Of a stretch of 64,000 nt of DNA, positions 32,231-44,465 are shown piece by piece; within the stretch, counting starts at the first letter, position 1; the number at the start of each line of letters is the position of its first letter. Position numbers and translations under genes: made by a program. Origin of the DNA: Rugalucina vietnamica (Eukaryota; Mollusca; Bivalvia; Lucinida; Lucinidae); NCBI GenBank assembly GCA_964017185.1, contig OZ024870.1, positions 25,815,621-25,879,620 of the forward strand, in the 5' to 3' direction. The notes under the pieces are model-generated. The model was not told the DNA's origin. It was given only the letters and a program-made list of their open reading frames with translations, and did no database searches.

Positions 32231-33389
32231 CTTGAATGTAGCTAACATAACATGTTAAGGATTTGGCGGAAATACATGTATTACTTCCAGCAATCTAGAC
32301 ATATCGATTTTATACAGTATTATAATTGCAGTTGTAATCAAGTAAATGAGACATCAAACTATGTGACCAAAGAATCTGATTCGAAGCAATTCATCTAAAT
32401 GATACTGTATTTAAATCAAGTCAGTTGTTGAAATAAATAATGGTCCTTTCAGATGCATATTTAATTTATTATGCAGAGTTCAAAAGGAATGCTTGTTTTC
32501 ATTGTTGTATTACTAGTGCTTGATATCACAGGCTATATACATTGTAGATCATTTAAGCAATTTATTACTTAGAGTGTTTTAGTATAGACTTCTTTGCTGT
32601 TTTGAGCCGATAAGGTGACTCGAATGAGTAGTCATTGCCCGATTCTTCTATCTTGCAGGGTGTTTGTATGGTTGTAATGCTTTATTTTAAAAGCAGCATG
32701 AGCTTTATGTGTATTTATTATTTGAAAATATCATAAAATAGTAAAAACACATTTGAATGATCATTCATGTATCTTCTTCACTGGAAATGTGTAAGATAAC
32801 ATGTATTAATTAGCCATTATGATAGAATCATACAAAGTGGTATTGTAATAGTGTTATATGTGCTGTGCAAATCTTTTCATATAATGCATGTACATGCAGC
32901 ATGTGAAATCATTGTCTATATTCTCATTACATTTTGAACGAACCTCATGCATCAAATGTATAGGCACCGCTTAGACATAATGACTCATGCAATTGCTTTA
33001 TGCTAATGGATCTAGCTCATAATATTGCAAAACTTAACTTCTTTGCATATACATGTAATTCTAATGAAGAATAAATTGCACTCTAGTTCTTATAACTTAC
33101 TGAATGACCTTCGCAAACCACGCATGTGCACAGACTGACATGTGCTACATGACGATAGACAGATAGACAGGTCCAACTACGCATGCACACAGAAAGACCC
33201 ATACCAGACTACACAATTTAAGGCGGGTTCAGTGGTAGAGCTAAGTTTCAGAGAGGACAGGGAGTATATTATCAGAACAAGGGCACTTTATGCATGCTCT
33301 TATGATAAGGCCGGAATTATGAAATTGTTTGTTTGTCCTTTACTTACCCAGCATTTTAGTCTTGGATGGGTAGGTAGGTAGGGAGGAAA
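32231..33389. other. 3' flank of terminal exon A, no gene
   Basis: AT-rich. Possible poly(A) signals (aataaa) near 32434 and 33070. No ORF I believe: the one at 33142-33381 merges into the LINE start without family support. Confidence 0.5.
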
Positions 33390-36300
33390 CAGAATAGCTG
33401 CTATTGAAATATATTCACAGCCCCCTCTATGCATTTGCTGTGTGTATATGCCGAGTAGGAACTCAAGGAAGGACTCAAGTGACAGAGAAAGTTACATGCA
33501 TTGCCTGGACCAACTTGAGGAGATTTTGAATATATATACTAAACACATGCCGTTTTTATTGTCTGAGACATGAATGCTTCGCTGATCCCAAGGAAAGGAA
33601 ATCCACAGGATACTCTGCTGCGGAACTTTGTGGACCACACACTCTTTATTGGAAGCAACATGGGGAGAAAACATTTTTTCATCCCAACAAGACCGACAGG
33701 GCAGAAATAGACTTATTCAACAAAAAGGGCAAAAGTCTGGTGAAATCCATGGCTGTTGAAAGAAGTACCTCTCTGAACACCTCTGACCATATACCGGTAC
33801 ATGCACTACTCAGCGTAGAAACCCATGAGAAGCCTAAAACCTTACCGACAGTTATACAGCTTAAACCAAAGTGGGATAAGTGCGACAAATCTCTGTATAA
33901 AGGATCTATCAGTCAAAACCTTCTCAGCTTCGATACATTCCTACCATCTTTAACAGAGGAGACAGATATACTTCAACCTCTTGCCCATCTTAATGCAGTT
34001 TTGAAGCAGTCCACCATGGACAGTATTCCGAATTACAAGTTCAGTCTGAAAGTCAAAAACAAAAAAAGATGTTGGACACAGAAGATACAGGAGGCTATGA
34101 AGCATAGTAAACTCATGTGGTGGGAGTGGCGCAAAGCTGGCGAACCAGGAAATATAGAAGATCCATCCAGACGAAGGATGATTGAAGCCAAGCAACAGCT
34201 GGGGAAAGAACAAAGGCTGGAGGAAGCTAAACAAAGGAATTCCAAAATAGAAGATATAATGCGCTCAGACAACTCCTCTAGAACCTTCTTTAAGCTTGTT
34301 AATAACCAAAGAAAATCTTCCAATGCTCAACTCCATAGTTTGAATGTGGATGGAAAGGTATGTGAGACAGATGAAGATGTACGGGAGGGATGGGCAGCTC
34401 ACTTTCAAAAACTAGCCACACCATTGGAGAGTGAAAGGTTTGATAAAGATTACAAAGAGATGGTGGACTTTGATGTTGCTGCCATTGCTAGACTGTGCGA
34501 ATTAGAGGACAGGCCGGTTCTTCCCGTAACTGAAGAGGAAGTAAGAGCAGCATTAAAGAAGCTAAAGAATAACAAAGCGGTTGACGTCATGGGTCTAACA
34601 TCCGAACACTTCAAACTGGGAGGATGTGATTTGGTGGTGTTTTTGACAGCCTTTCTCAACTACCTCAGTACAAAGAGAGTGTCTGCCGTGTTGAAGGAGG
34701 GAACATTGTCTCCAATCTTCAAGAAGGGAGATACTTGCGATCCAGGAAATTACAGAGGTATAACCGTCACGCCGGTTCTATTAAAAATTTTGGAACATGT
34801 CTTAAATGCCAGGCATAATGAAATCTTCCTAAGTACACAATCAAGACTTCAACGAGGCTTCACAGAAGGCTGTTCCTCCATCAATGCTGCTGTCATATTG
34901 TCAGAATGTATCTTGGAATCATCATCAAATAAACAAGACTTATGGCTCACTTCGTTGGACACGCAGAAAGCGTTCGATGTCGTAGATCATCATTCATTGC
35001 TAAGACGGCTCTATCTAGACAGTATCCATGGGGATGACTGGCTCCTAGTTAAAGACCTGTATACTGACTGCTCTTCAAGAATAAAGTGGGCGGGAGACCT
35101 ATCACATCCGATCAACATCAAACAAGGTGTCCGGCAAGGAGGTGTCCTCTCATCCAGTCATTATAAGAGATACAACAATCCACTGTTGCTGCAGTTAGAA
35201 GAAAGGTATATTGGAGTAAAGATATGATCAATCAGCATTCCTCATGTCACTGTCGCAGATGACTTAGCTCTTCTGTCTTCAATGTTTACAGAAATGCAAG
35301 TGATGGTCTGGGATGTTGAGGGCAATGCAGGCAGAGAGAGATTCTTCGTCAACCCATCAAAGAGCCATACTCTCAAGTATTATCCAGCAAATAAAAAGAA
35401 AGAATCTGGAGGAGATATATTTATGTATAATGACAAAATAGAAGACAGTACAAGTGCCACACACCTTGGCATAATTCGGAACGTCAATGGAAAACCAGAT
35501 ATTGAAGAGAAGATAAATCTAGGAAGGAAGACAGCATACTCCTTAATGGGGGCGGGTTTTCATGGGGGAGGTGGGTTGAAACCATCACAAAATGGGTATA
35601 TTTGGTCCACCTTTGTAGTTCCGAGGTTGCTTTATGGTCTTGAGGCATTATCACATACAAAGAAAGATATTGAGTGTCTTGAAAGGTTCCAGAGACAGTG
35701 TCTCAAACAAATACAGGGTCTACCTGATAAGACAGCTAACACAGTTTGCCTAGCTCTCTTGGGGATCCTGCCCTTGGAAGTAGTCTTACATAAAAATGCT
35801 CTGACTACCTTTGTCAACATGATAAGACATAAAGGTACAATTGAATCTGACATAGCATTAAGGCAAATAGTAATGAAAAATGAAAATGATAAAAGTTGGT
35901 TCATGTTTGTAAGGGGTATCCTAAATTTGTATAAACTTCCATCTATATTTCAACTGATAAGTAATACTCCCTCAAAGAGTGAATGGAGAAGGCTTTTGAA
36001 CAATACAGTAAATCAAGCCATTGAGTCTAGTTGGGATCAGGACATTAAGAGTTAGACATCTTTAAAGTATATAAACACTGACTCTCTTAAAGTAGGCAAG
36101 TGCCACCATGTCTGGTTGACAGTTCGGAACAGCATTCATGATAGCAGAAGGGCACAACTGAAGTGTAGGTTATTAACAGGAACATATATTCTTCAGGGAA
36201 ACAGAGCAGTCTTTAATCAATACCAAGTGGACCCAACCTGCAGATTGTGTTTAGCAGATCCAGAAACTAGGCAGCACTTTGTCAGTGAATGTACCTTTCT

Positions 36301-36735
36301 CAATTCTGAAAGATCAGTGTATATCAAAAAACTTTCGGAAAACCCGGCTTTACGAGATATTCCCAAATCGCAGTTGCAAAACCCTGAGTTTTTGATACGA
36401 CTAACTTTGGACGCTTCAGTAGTGCTAGAAAAAGATCATATTAATAAGGACTCATGGGGGTTGCTTGAATTACAAACTAGGGAATTCATTCACAAAATTC
36501 ACCATAAAAGACTCTCTGAGCTGAAGAGATTGGAAGTGTTCTGAGCGACATAAGACAGTTATATGTTCAGAATCTCTGACAGAAAAACTTTGTAAATAAA
36601 GAAATCACCACTGTAAATAGAGCTCACATATCTAAGCTAAACATTCAATAAAGAAAAGTCCCTCAACTCCACGCCTTAAGACGGTTCTCCGAAAAGTCAG
36701 CGGAGGAGATTTACTATCAAAGAAGAAGATTGGCT
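33390..36735 (+). pseudogene. Dead LINE (I/Jockey-like) with endonuclease, RT and C-terminal zinc finger
   Basis: Endonuclease remnants start with GNRIAAIEIYSQPPLCICC-VYMPSR, then GDMN-like DMNASLIPRKG and a frameshift. From 33740 one frame carries RT motifs (LSPIFKKGDTCDPGNYRGIT, DTQKAFDVVDHHSLL, KQGVRQGGVLSSS, TVADDLALL), thumb, and a CX2CX8HX4C finger (CRLCLADPETRQHFVSEC), ending at 36544. In-frame stops at 35225-35227 and 36053-36055 plus the endonuclease frameshift make it non-functional. VADD replaces the usual YADD. It separates terminal exons A and B. Confidence 0.88.
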
Positions 36736-36796
36736 TTATGTAGAAAATAGAAAATTAACTTAAAACATTTTATTCTAGTAAGCATCACCTTTTACA

Positions 36797-36985
36797 TTAT
36801 GAAAACATGCCCATATAATAATATTGTTTTTTCCTAAGTTGTAAAAATTGGAAATTTTCAATAGAAACTTTTTGACATTTTTCTTATTTTTGCTCAAAAC
36901 ATACCGGTAGATTGTGGGTACACATTAGAACCGCCTCGGCGAGGCGGTTCTAATGAGTACCCACAGTCTATGTTTTGGAGCAGTA
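36797..36985 (+). mobile_element. MITE-B copy 6
   Basis: attatgaaaacatgcccata, ttgctcaaaacataccggta gattgtgggtac, perfect palindrome ttagaaccgcctcg / cgaggcggttctaa, gtacccacagtctatgtttt. The terminal hairpin part is missing. Confidence 0.85.
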
Positions 36986-37083
36986 CTGCAGTATATTTTT
37001 GAGCAGAGGGAGTAGGTAAAGGACAAACAAAATTTCATTTTCTGCTTTAAGGGCTTTTTTGGTTACTTTTAGCTATTTCCTCT

Positions 37084-38917
37084 CATTATGCCCCCAACTT
37101 TGAAAAAGTTGGAAGGGCATATTGCTTTCAGCTTGTCTGTGCGTCTGTGCGTCTGTGTGTGTGTTAACTTTTGAATGGTGAATGCTAGGATTTTGAAATT
37201 TCATATGCACATTCCTCATGAAAAAATAGTTGACCCGTATTTTTTTTCATGTCCGAGTTACGCCCCTTTTCTGAGTTATGTCCCTTTGAAAACAAAATTT
37301 GAAAATCTTGTGTGCAAGATATCTCAAAAAGTATTGAAGCTAGAGCCTTCATATTTGGTACACTTGTTGGGGCTGAGGAGTAGATGACCTGATTAACATT
37401 TGAGAACTTTCCGTCAATTTTTTACAAAAATACGGAATTTTGAAATTTTGATTGATTTTTCCACTTTTCGGTGAAATTTGAAACTTTTGAACGGTGAATG
37501 CTAGGGTTTTGAAATTTCATATACACATTCCTCATGATAAAATAGTTGACACATATTTTTTGTATGGCCAAGTTATGTCCCTTTTTTGAGTTATGTCCCT
37601 TTGAAAACAAAATTTGAAAATCTTGTGTGCAAGATATCTCAAAAAGTATTGAAGCTAGAGCCTTCATATTTGGTACACTTGTTGGGGCTGAGAAGTAGAT
37701 GACCTGATTAACTTTTGAGAATTTTCTGTCAAATTTTTACAAAAATACGGAATTTTGAAATTTTGATTGATTTTTCCACTTTTCGGTGAAATTTGAAACT
37801 TTTGAACGGTGAATGCTAGGGTTTTGAAAATTCATATACACATTCCTCATGATAAAATAGTTGACACGTATTTTTTTATATGGCCAAGTTATGTCCCTTT
37901 TTTGAGTTATGTCCCTTTGAAAACAAAATTTGAAAATCTTGTGTGCAAGATATCTCAAAAAGTATTGAAGCTAGAGCCTTCATATTTGGTACACTTGTTG
38001 GGGCTGAGAAGTAGATGACCTGATTAACTTTTGAGAATTTTCTGTCAAATTTTTACAAAAATACGGAATTTTGAAATTTTGATTGATTTTTCCACTTTTC
38101 GGTGAAATTTGAAACTTTTGCACGGTGAATGCTAGGGTTTTGAAATTTCATATACACATTCCTCATGATAAAATAGTTGACCCGTATTTTTTTGTATGGC
38201 CAAGTTATGCCCCTTTTTTGAGTTATGTCCATTTGAAAACAAAATTTGAAAATCTTGTGTGCAAGATATCTCAAAAAGTATTGAAGCTAGAGCCTTCATA
38301 TTTGGTACACTTGTTGGGGCTGAGAAGTAGATGACCTGATTAACTTTTGAGAACTTTCTGTCAAATATTTACAAAAATACAGAATTTTGAAATTTTGATT
38401 GATTTTCCCACTTTTCGGTGAAATTTGAAACCTTTGAACGGTGAATTATAGGGTTTTGAAATTTCATATACAGATTCCTCATGAAAAAATAGTTGGCTTG
38501 TATTTTTTAATGTATTTGTTATGCCCCTTGTTGGAATAATGTCCCTTTGAAAACAAATTTTGAAAATCTTGTGTGCAAGATATCTCAAAACGTATTTGAG
38601 CTAGCTAGCTAGAGCCTTCATATTTGGTATGCTGATTGGGGCTGAGAAGAAGATCACCTGATTAACGTTTGAGGACTCTCTCTCAAATTTTGACAAAATT
38701 ACTCCATTTTTAAATTTTTACTTCATTTCTAACTCGCCTGCAAAAAAGCTTACATTCTGTTTCTGGATCGAGGTCAAAACAGACGCAACCGAACAGCTTC
38801 TTCAGGAAATTAAATTTGACTGCATTCGAATGAAATAAATGAATCATACAAACTGCCAGTTTAGGGACAAGCATACAGTTGGGGGCATAGTGTTTTACAA
38901 ACACGCATTTCTAGTTT
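37084..38917 (-). mobile_element. Pearl-like/HINE element P1, copy 2
   Basis: Same layout as 11209-13039: atgcccccaactttgaaaaa gttgg hairpin at the left, a worn (CTGT/GCGT)n stretch, five core units of about 313 bp, and at the right agttgggggcatagtgtttt acaaacacgcatttctagtt t, identical to copy 1. Core units within this copy are more alike than between copies. Ends 178 bp before terminal exon B. Confidence 0.85.
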
Positions 38918-39095
38918 AAAGGCTCTTATGATCAAAAGATAACAAATCTTAAACAGAAATGTCAAATATTATGTATTTTTCTGTATTTAAAGGTTCTGAA
39001 GAGGACATGGTGCCACTTGACTCCAGAACCCTTAAAACTTTTCAGAAATATGTAGCTTGGAAATATTTTGACAAATTTATTCTCATGTATTCTAG

Positions 39096-39385
39096 CCACT
39101 GCATTTGGGGAAGGTGTCTACTTTGCTGTACAAGCCTCATACTCAGCCGCAACTCAGTATTCAAGACCTGACCCCAATGGTATCAAGAGAATGTACTTGA
39201 GCAAGGTCCTCACAGGAGAGTATTGTATGGGGAAATCAGGCATGCGGGTGCCTCCATCGAAACCAGGCGGTGAAGCTCATGCCTTGTATGACTCAGTGGT
39301 CAACAATGTGGCAAGTCCAGGAATGTATATAATCTTTAATGATACTCAAGCCTACCCTGATTATCTGGTAGCATTTAAACTGTAG
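39096..39385 (+). CDS. PARP14: PARP14-like: terminal catalytic exon, version B
   Basis: Acceptor tgtattctag/cc, same phase as version A, stop tag at 39383-39385. Reads ATAFGEGVYFAVQASYSAAT..., GEYCMGKSGMRVPPSKPGGE and ends SPGMYIIFNDTQAYPDYLV-AFKL. It differs from version A at about 15 of 95 residues, has no stop or frameshift, and gives the canonical N-A-T-A-[FY]-G-x-G-V-Y-F-A junction when joined to the exon at 30408. No second copy of that upstream exon precedes it, so it can be used only by splicing from the 30585 donor (8.5-kb intron). The 3' flanks of A and B are also similar, so the duplicated segment included flanking DNA. Confidence 0.88.
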
Positions 39386-39661
39386 AGAAATAGAAGACGA
39401 ATTGGGATGGATATTTTTGTATGTGTCAAAGAATTAAGAATTGTGCGAAAACTGGCATGCTGAATGCGCTTGTAGCTAAGGAAATATGAACATTGTCAAA
39501 GTGACAACTGAATAAGTTAAGTGTAGATCATTACATCTTTGATACGCTTTCCAGTTTGTCAGTGCTATTGCCCTTTATAACTTCTTAAATTCTTGCATTT
39601 TAAACCAACATGTAAATGATAACTATGTTTTGCTTTAACCATGCTTGAAATCCAGACTTTT
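39386..39661. other. 3' untranslated/flanking sequence of terminal exon B
   Basis: Starts agagaaatagaa like the flank of exon A and keeps patchy similarity (gatcattacatctttgat versus gatcactacatttggtgt), which shows the exon was duplicated together with its 3' flank. Confidence 0.55.
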
Positions 39662-40393
39662 TAGCTCACCTGAAACTGTTAGGCTCACAAGCTGAGCTTA
39701 TAGTAAACCCATGGTCCATCGTCCATTGTTGTTGTTGCTGTAATTGTTCACAATTTTCAAACATCTTCTCCTCTGAAATCACTTGTCCAATCAAAAGTCA
39801 AATTTCATGCTGAGCATCCTAAGGAAGGGGGAACCAAATTTTGTATAAATGTTCCAGGTCACATGACCAAGATGGCCACCAGGGCTATAAATAGCAAAAA
39901 CCTTACAAAATCTTCTCTGGAACTAGTAGACCTACTTCAGTGGAACTTGGTATGTAGCATTGGGGACTCCTGCCCATTACAGTCGATATAAATCATGACC
40001 TTGGGTTGACCTTGACCTTTTTTACTGCTAGGTCTGTTTTCGTCATGTAGGCTTTTCGATGGAAAAAAAAGTGAAAAATTTGATTTTTTAGGAAGTTTTG
40101 TAGCCTGTCACCTGAAAGTTCATAGATACAGACAACCTTTTGAGTTAATGAAGTTTTGTGAGTATTCAAGGTCAAGGTCATCTTTGACCTTGGTTAAAGG
40201 TCATTTACATATTAAATTAAAACTTAATTTTCTGAGAAACCACATGACCAATCAAAGCCAAACTTCATGTGGAGCATCCTTTGGAAGGGGAAACCAAAGT
40301 TTGTATAAATGGTCCAGGTCACATGACCAAGATGGCCGCTATGCCCATATAAGGTAAAAAGCTTAAAAAATCTTCATAAATCGATAAAGCCCC

Positions 40394-40928
40394 TATCTCA
40401 CTGGAATGTGACAACTGAAGACTAGTTAGTGAATTGTTTGCGACTATTTTGCAACAAAAATTAACTATATAAACACAATTCTCATGTTACAGTCTTATTG
40501 ACTGGACATTTTTGCAACAAATTCGTGAATTTTGGTCTAATTTTGAAAATATATCTCGCAACTGTTGTCGTATGACATTCGTGAGAGTGTCTTATGATGT
40601 TATTACCGAGGTGAGGTGCTTGCAAGACTGTCGCACAACTGTTGTACAACATTCGTACGAGTGTCACGAAATTTTTGAATTGTAAATTCGCCAGAATTTC
40701 GCGGCGACAGGTTTGCGACACTTGCACGAACGTATGACTGTCGCACGGCAGTTGCACGACACATTTTGGCAGAAAAATTTGCATAAAATTTTTAAACATG
40801 TTTAAAACCTTCACGGCCAGTTTGTGATACATGAAAATTCTCCATGATTACACTTGCAGGAATGTTGTGTGAAAGTCCGCGACTAAATTCGCAAAACAGT
40901 CACGAGAAATTCGCATGCCAGTGAGATA
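40394..40928. mobile_element. DNA transposon with TATCTCACTGG termini
   Basis: Left tatctcactggaatgtgac and right (reverse strand) tatctcactggcatgcgaat are inverted partners. 535 bp, rich in cgac/gtcg motifs, no ORF with support. Inserted inside element E copy 2. Confidence 0.7.
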
Positions 40929-41048
40929 CTAACTTAAATTAATTAAAATGAAACTTGGTATATTTCATTGAATACTCTATTTTACAGCGTGATCAAAGTT
41001 GGTCACATAGGCTTTTTAATGTAAATAAAAGCGCTGCAGGCATGCATG

Positions 41049-42137
41049 TTACCCCGCCACGCAGATTTAATTTGGTACAAATGCACAGAATATCTTGGTC
41101 AAGAAATTCTCAAGATAAAGACCAGAATGAAATTTTGACATAAATCAAGGACCATAACTCTGTATGTATTTGATAAAATTTCCCCATCTTCAGTCCCAAA
41201 CCACTCCTTCCTATAATACAAAGTTTAAAGAAAATGGGTTGATAAATGCACAAAATAGAGAGAGGAAAAAAATTTTTTAACATAAATCAATGGCCATAAT
41301 TCTGTACTTATTTGATGCAAATTTACCCATATTCAATCCCAAACAACTCCTTCCCGATATTAACTCCTATACAAAGTTTGGAGAAAATTGGTCAATAAAT
41401 GCTCAAGATGGAGCCCGGAAACAAAATTTTAACGTAAATCAAGGGCCATAACTCTGTACTTATTTGACATAATTTACCCATCTTCCATCCTAGGCCACTC
41501 CTTTGTGATATGAACTCTTATACAAAGTTTGAAGAAAATTGGTCAATAAATGCTCAAGCTTGAGCCCGTAAACGAAATTTTAATGTAAATAAAGGGCCAT
41601 AATTCTGTACTTATTTGACGAAATTTACCCATCTTCAATCCAAGACCTCTTCGTTCTGATATGAAATCCAATACAAAGTTTGAAGAAAATCTGTGGATAA
41701 ATGCTCAAGATAGAGTCTGGAAACGAAAATTAAATGTAAATCAAGGGCCATAACTCTGTACTTATTTGAAAAAATTTACCCTTCTTCAATCCCAGACTTC
41801 TCCTTCCTAAATAGAACTCCTATACAAAGTTTGAAGAAAGTCGGTCAATAAATGCTCAAGATAGAGGCCAGAAAGGAAATTTTAACGTAAATCAAGGGCC
41901 ATAACTCTGTACTTATTTGACGAAATTTACTCATCTTCAATCCCAGACCGCTCCTTCCTAATATGAACTCCTATACAAAGTTTGAAGAAAATTGGTCAAT
42001 AAATGCTCAAGATAGAGCACGGAAACGAAGTGCTGACGGACGGACAGACGGAAGGACGGACGGATGGACACTCGAACGCAATTTTTTTTTTGGAGGGTAT
42101 AACATAATACCCCGCACTTTTTCAAGTGGCGGGGTAT
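41049..42137 (+). mobile_element. Pearl-like/HINE element P4
   Basis: Left ttaccccgccacg; six to seven core units of about 145 bp (atcaagggccataactctgt, acttatttgac, cctatacaaagtttgaagaa, ggtcaataaatgctcaaga); (GACG)n microsatellite at about 42034-42068; right terminal hairpin ataccccgcactttttcaag / tggcggggtat. Confidence 0.87.
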
Positions 42138-42546
42138 AAAAAGTGAAAGCATGATTTTTCAGAATGTTTTATAGCCTGTGACCTGTAAGTAGGTATATAC
42201 AGACAAATTATAGAGTTAATGAAGTTATTTGTCAAGATCATTTTTGGTCAAAGGTCGTTTTTCAAAGACCAAATCTCAGGTGGGTGTTCTCAGGACCAAT
42301 GGTCCTCTGGTTTATGTGGTATGTGATAGTCATCATTTGACGGGACTATGAGATGACCTGGGTCCAAGCAAAGACTTAGATCAGCCATGGAACAGATGAA
42401 TTTAATCTGCTTCTGGTATGTCCTGAGCGACAACAATGCTTCTTTCATTGAGTGTATGTACCCAGGCTGATCCAAGTTTTTGCCGTGTGCTGTGGTCAGC
42501 TTTTTTGTTTGTCTAAACGTGCCATAGTGAAAAAAATATGTAATAA

Positions 42547-42775
42547 GAGCCGCCTCATGAGAAAACCAACAATCTGCATTTGCGAAAACAAAGACGCAGA
42601 TCAGCTTCGCGGTAACCGCGAAGCTGATCAGCGCCTTTGTTTACGCTACACAGATAATACACTTCCTCTTAAATCCGAAATTTCTAGCTTGTAGCCTGCT
42701 TCTGTGGCTGCACAGCCTGATTTGTGTCGGACCTGTTCGGAAACCACATTGTTTGTTTTCTCATGAGACGGCTCA
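42547..42775 (+). mobile_element. MITE-A copy 14
   Basis: gagccgcctcatgagaaaac to ttctcatgagacggctca; core cttcgcggtaaccgcgaag, perfectly self-complementary. Confidence 0.92.
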
Positions 42776-42839
42776 TATGTTGGGTTAAGAGTCTGTAAAA
42801 AGTGATGTTAATATTTCCTTATTTAGTCTGTGTTACTTA

Positions 42840-43020
42840 CACAAACCAACCTGTACAGTCACAGAAGCAGGCTAGAGGCTTGAAATTTTGGCTGTAAGTA
42901 GAAGAGGAATTGTACTATCCGAGTAGCAAAAACAAAGGCGCTGATCAGCTGTGCAGTTACTGCACAGCTGATCTGCGCCTTTGTTTTCCCATATGCAAAA
43001 ATCTGATTCATGTTCAGCTA
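42840..43020 (-). mobile_element. MITE-A copy 15 (left end lost)
   Basis: cacaaaccaacctgtacagt, cagaagcaggctagaggctt, perfect core ctgtgcagttactgcacag; degraded right end. Confidence 0.8.
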
Positions 43021-43162
43021 TAGCCTTGTTAAAGTGAACCACTACAATTAATAATTTATGTAATTGGAGATTATTTCAGGAGTTTAACATCTCATGTGCA
43101 ATAAATTATGTAAACAGTATAATTTTTCTTTCCTCTTAGTCTCACTTGAACAAGCTACTTTC

Positions 43163-43706
43163 TATACACCATCTTCCAGAAACTGCATTTTTCAAAATTT
43201 AGCTTTTCAGAAAGACCTCAAGAAAAATGTGACCATGTCACCATTTTGCACTCAAAAAGTCTTACAAGTGCCACAAAATGTTTGAAAATTGGTTAACAAA
43301 TAAAAATTTCATGTCAGAAAATAATTTTGAATAGGGCTTTTCCATTGTAAAATGTCAGCAAGGGAAGTAACTTTTTTCCCAGAAAAATCTAAATAATTGA
43401 TTATTTTTCACTTAAAATGCACCAAACCAAAACAAAATTGTATAGTATACTTTGATGAGTGCAAAAGTCTTCAAATCATTTTACAGATTTGCTTGATTTT
43501 CAATTTCAAGGCATTTGGATTACCTCCCTTGCCTATTAAAAGGCCTATTAAAAATAATTTTTGGGTATAATTTTTTATTAGTAAACCGATTTTCAAAAAT
43601 TTTGCAGCACTTTTTATGAAATGGATGACGTGGTCGTATTTTTCTTGTGGTGTTCCTGAAAAGCGAGATTTTGAAAAATCCAGTTTCTGCAAGATGGTGT
43701 ACAGAC
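43163..43706. repeat. Large inverted repeat, arms of about 200 bp or more
   Basis: acaccatcttccagaaactg ... and ...cagtttctgcaagatggtgt pair, as do cttttcaga / tcctgaaaag and aataggg / cctatta further in. A third, single arm-like stretch (gaaaatggttgacaaataaa) is at about 43870. Neighbouring 43707-43973 holds nothing else. Confidence 0.65.
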
Positions 43707-43973
43707 AGTATATATAGTCTGAGTCTTGTCTGTGTCAATTAAAGAATATATGTTTCCTAGTGTCTGATAATGGTTTTACTCAGATATTTTGCAACTGTTT
43801 AAATGTAGATGAAATATTTTCTTGGCACAATTGAGCATTTAGTTTGTGCAATGAGCAGTAAAAATTTTGAAAATGGTTGACAAATAAAAAAGTGCTGGCC
43901 AAAACAATATTTGAATAGGGATTTTCTGTACAAAAAAACTCGTGCAAAAATTAAAAAAAAATTATTTTATACC

Positions 43974-44465
43974 TTACAGTGAAAACCAATGTATATCAAA
44001 ACTTGATAAAATTGGTATTTTCATTGATATCAAATTTCATTGATATCAAATCTCACTGATATCAAAAGTCACTAGTGACTGATATCAGCCTATATCTTCA
44101 CTGTAGATTTTGGATTACTTTTGACGTTTCCATTTATTTGACGTCATGAAATGTGTCTCACTTCAGAAATTCAAACGCCTATAACTCTGTTATTTATGAA
44201 CGAAAACATAAAGTGTGGGTATTCATTTTCTTAGTTAGAATGTAAGGAACAATGTGGTACCAAAATTATTTGTGTTTTCAAAGTTTTTTGGTTTTTGCAT
44301 TTTCACCGCCTGCCTTGTGAATTGGAAAATGCCCGTGTATTGTATAAAATAAAAAGAAAATTTGCTTTTTTTCGCTACGCAATCGTGAAAATTCTGATGT
44401 TTTCAACTCACTCGATGAAATATATTTGGTATTCACCTCAAAAAAGCAAATATCCTCTATATATC
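43974..44465 (-). mobile_element. Repeat D, copy 2 (inverted to copy 1)
   Basis: Starts ttacagtgaaaaccaatgta, contains gatatcaaatctcactgata, and ends ggtattcacctcaaaaaagc aaatatcctctat. Only one arm of the foldback head is kept. Confidence 0.75.

Larger units (their letters stand above)
39662..42310 (-). mobile_element. Pearl-like/HINE element E, copy 2, with two nested insertions
   Basis: Starts agctcacctgaaactgttag and ends ctcaggtgggtgttctcagg accaatggtcct (hairpin). Core segments repeat (catgtggagcatcc, tcacatgaccaagatggcc at about 39860 and 40325; gaaacttggta at 39940 and 40951). The element at 40394-40928 and the P4 element at 41049-42137 interrupt it; its sequence resumes after each. 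Confidence 0.65.

Noticed and set aside
33142..33381. 79-codon ORF before the dead LINE
   Set aside because: No match to LINE endonuclease or any family; the recognisable frame starts only at about 33390.
38959..39095. Extra exon upstream of terminal exon B (open stretch after gtatttaaag)
   Set aside because: It has no similarity to any PARP segment and would insert a stop (tag at about 39052) before the catalytic exon.
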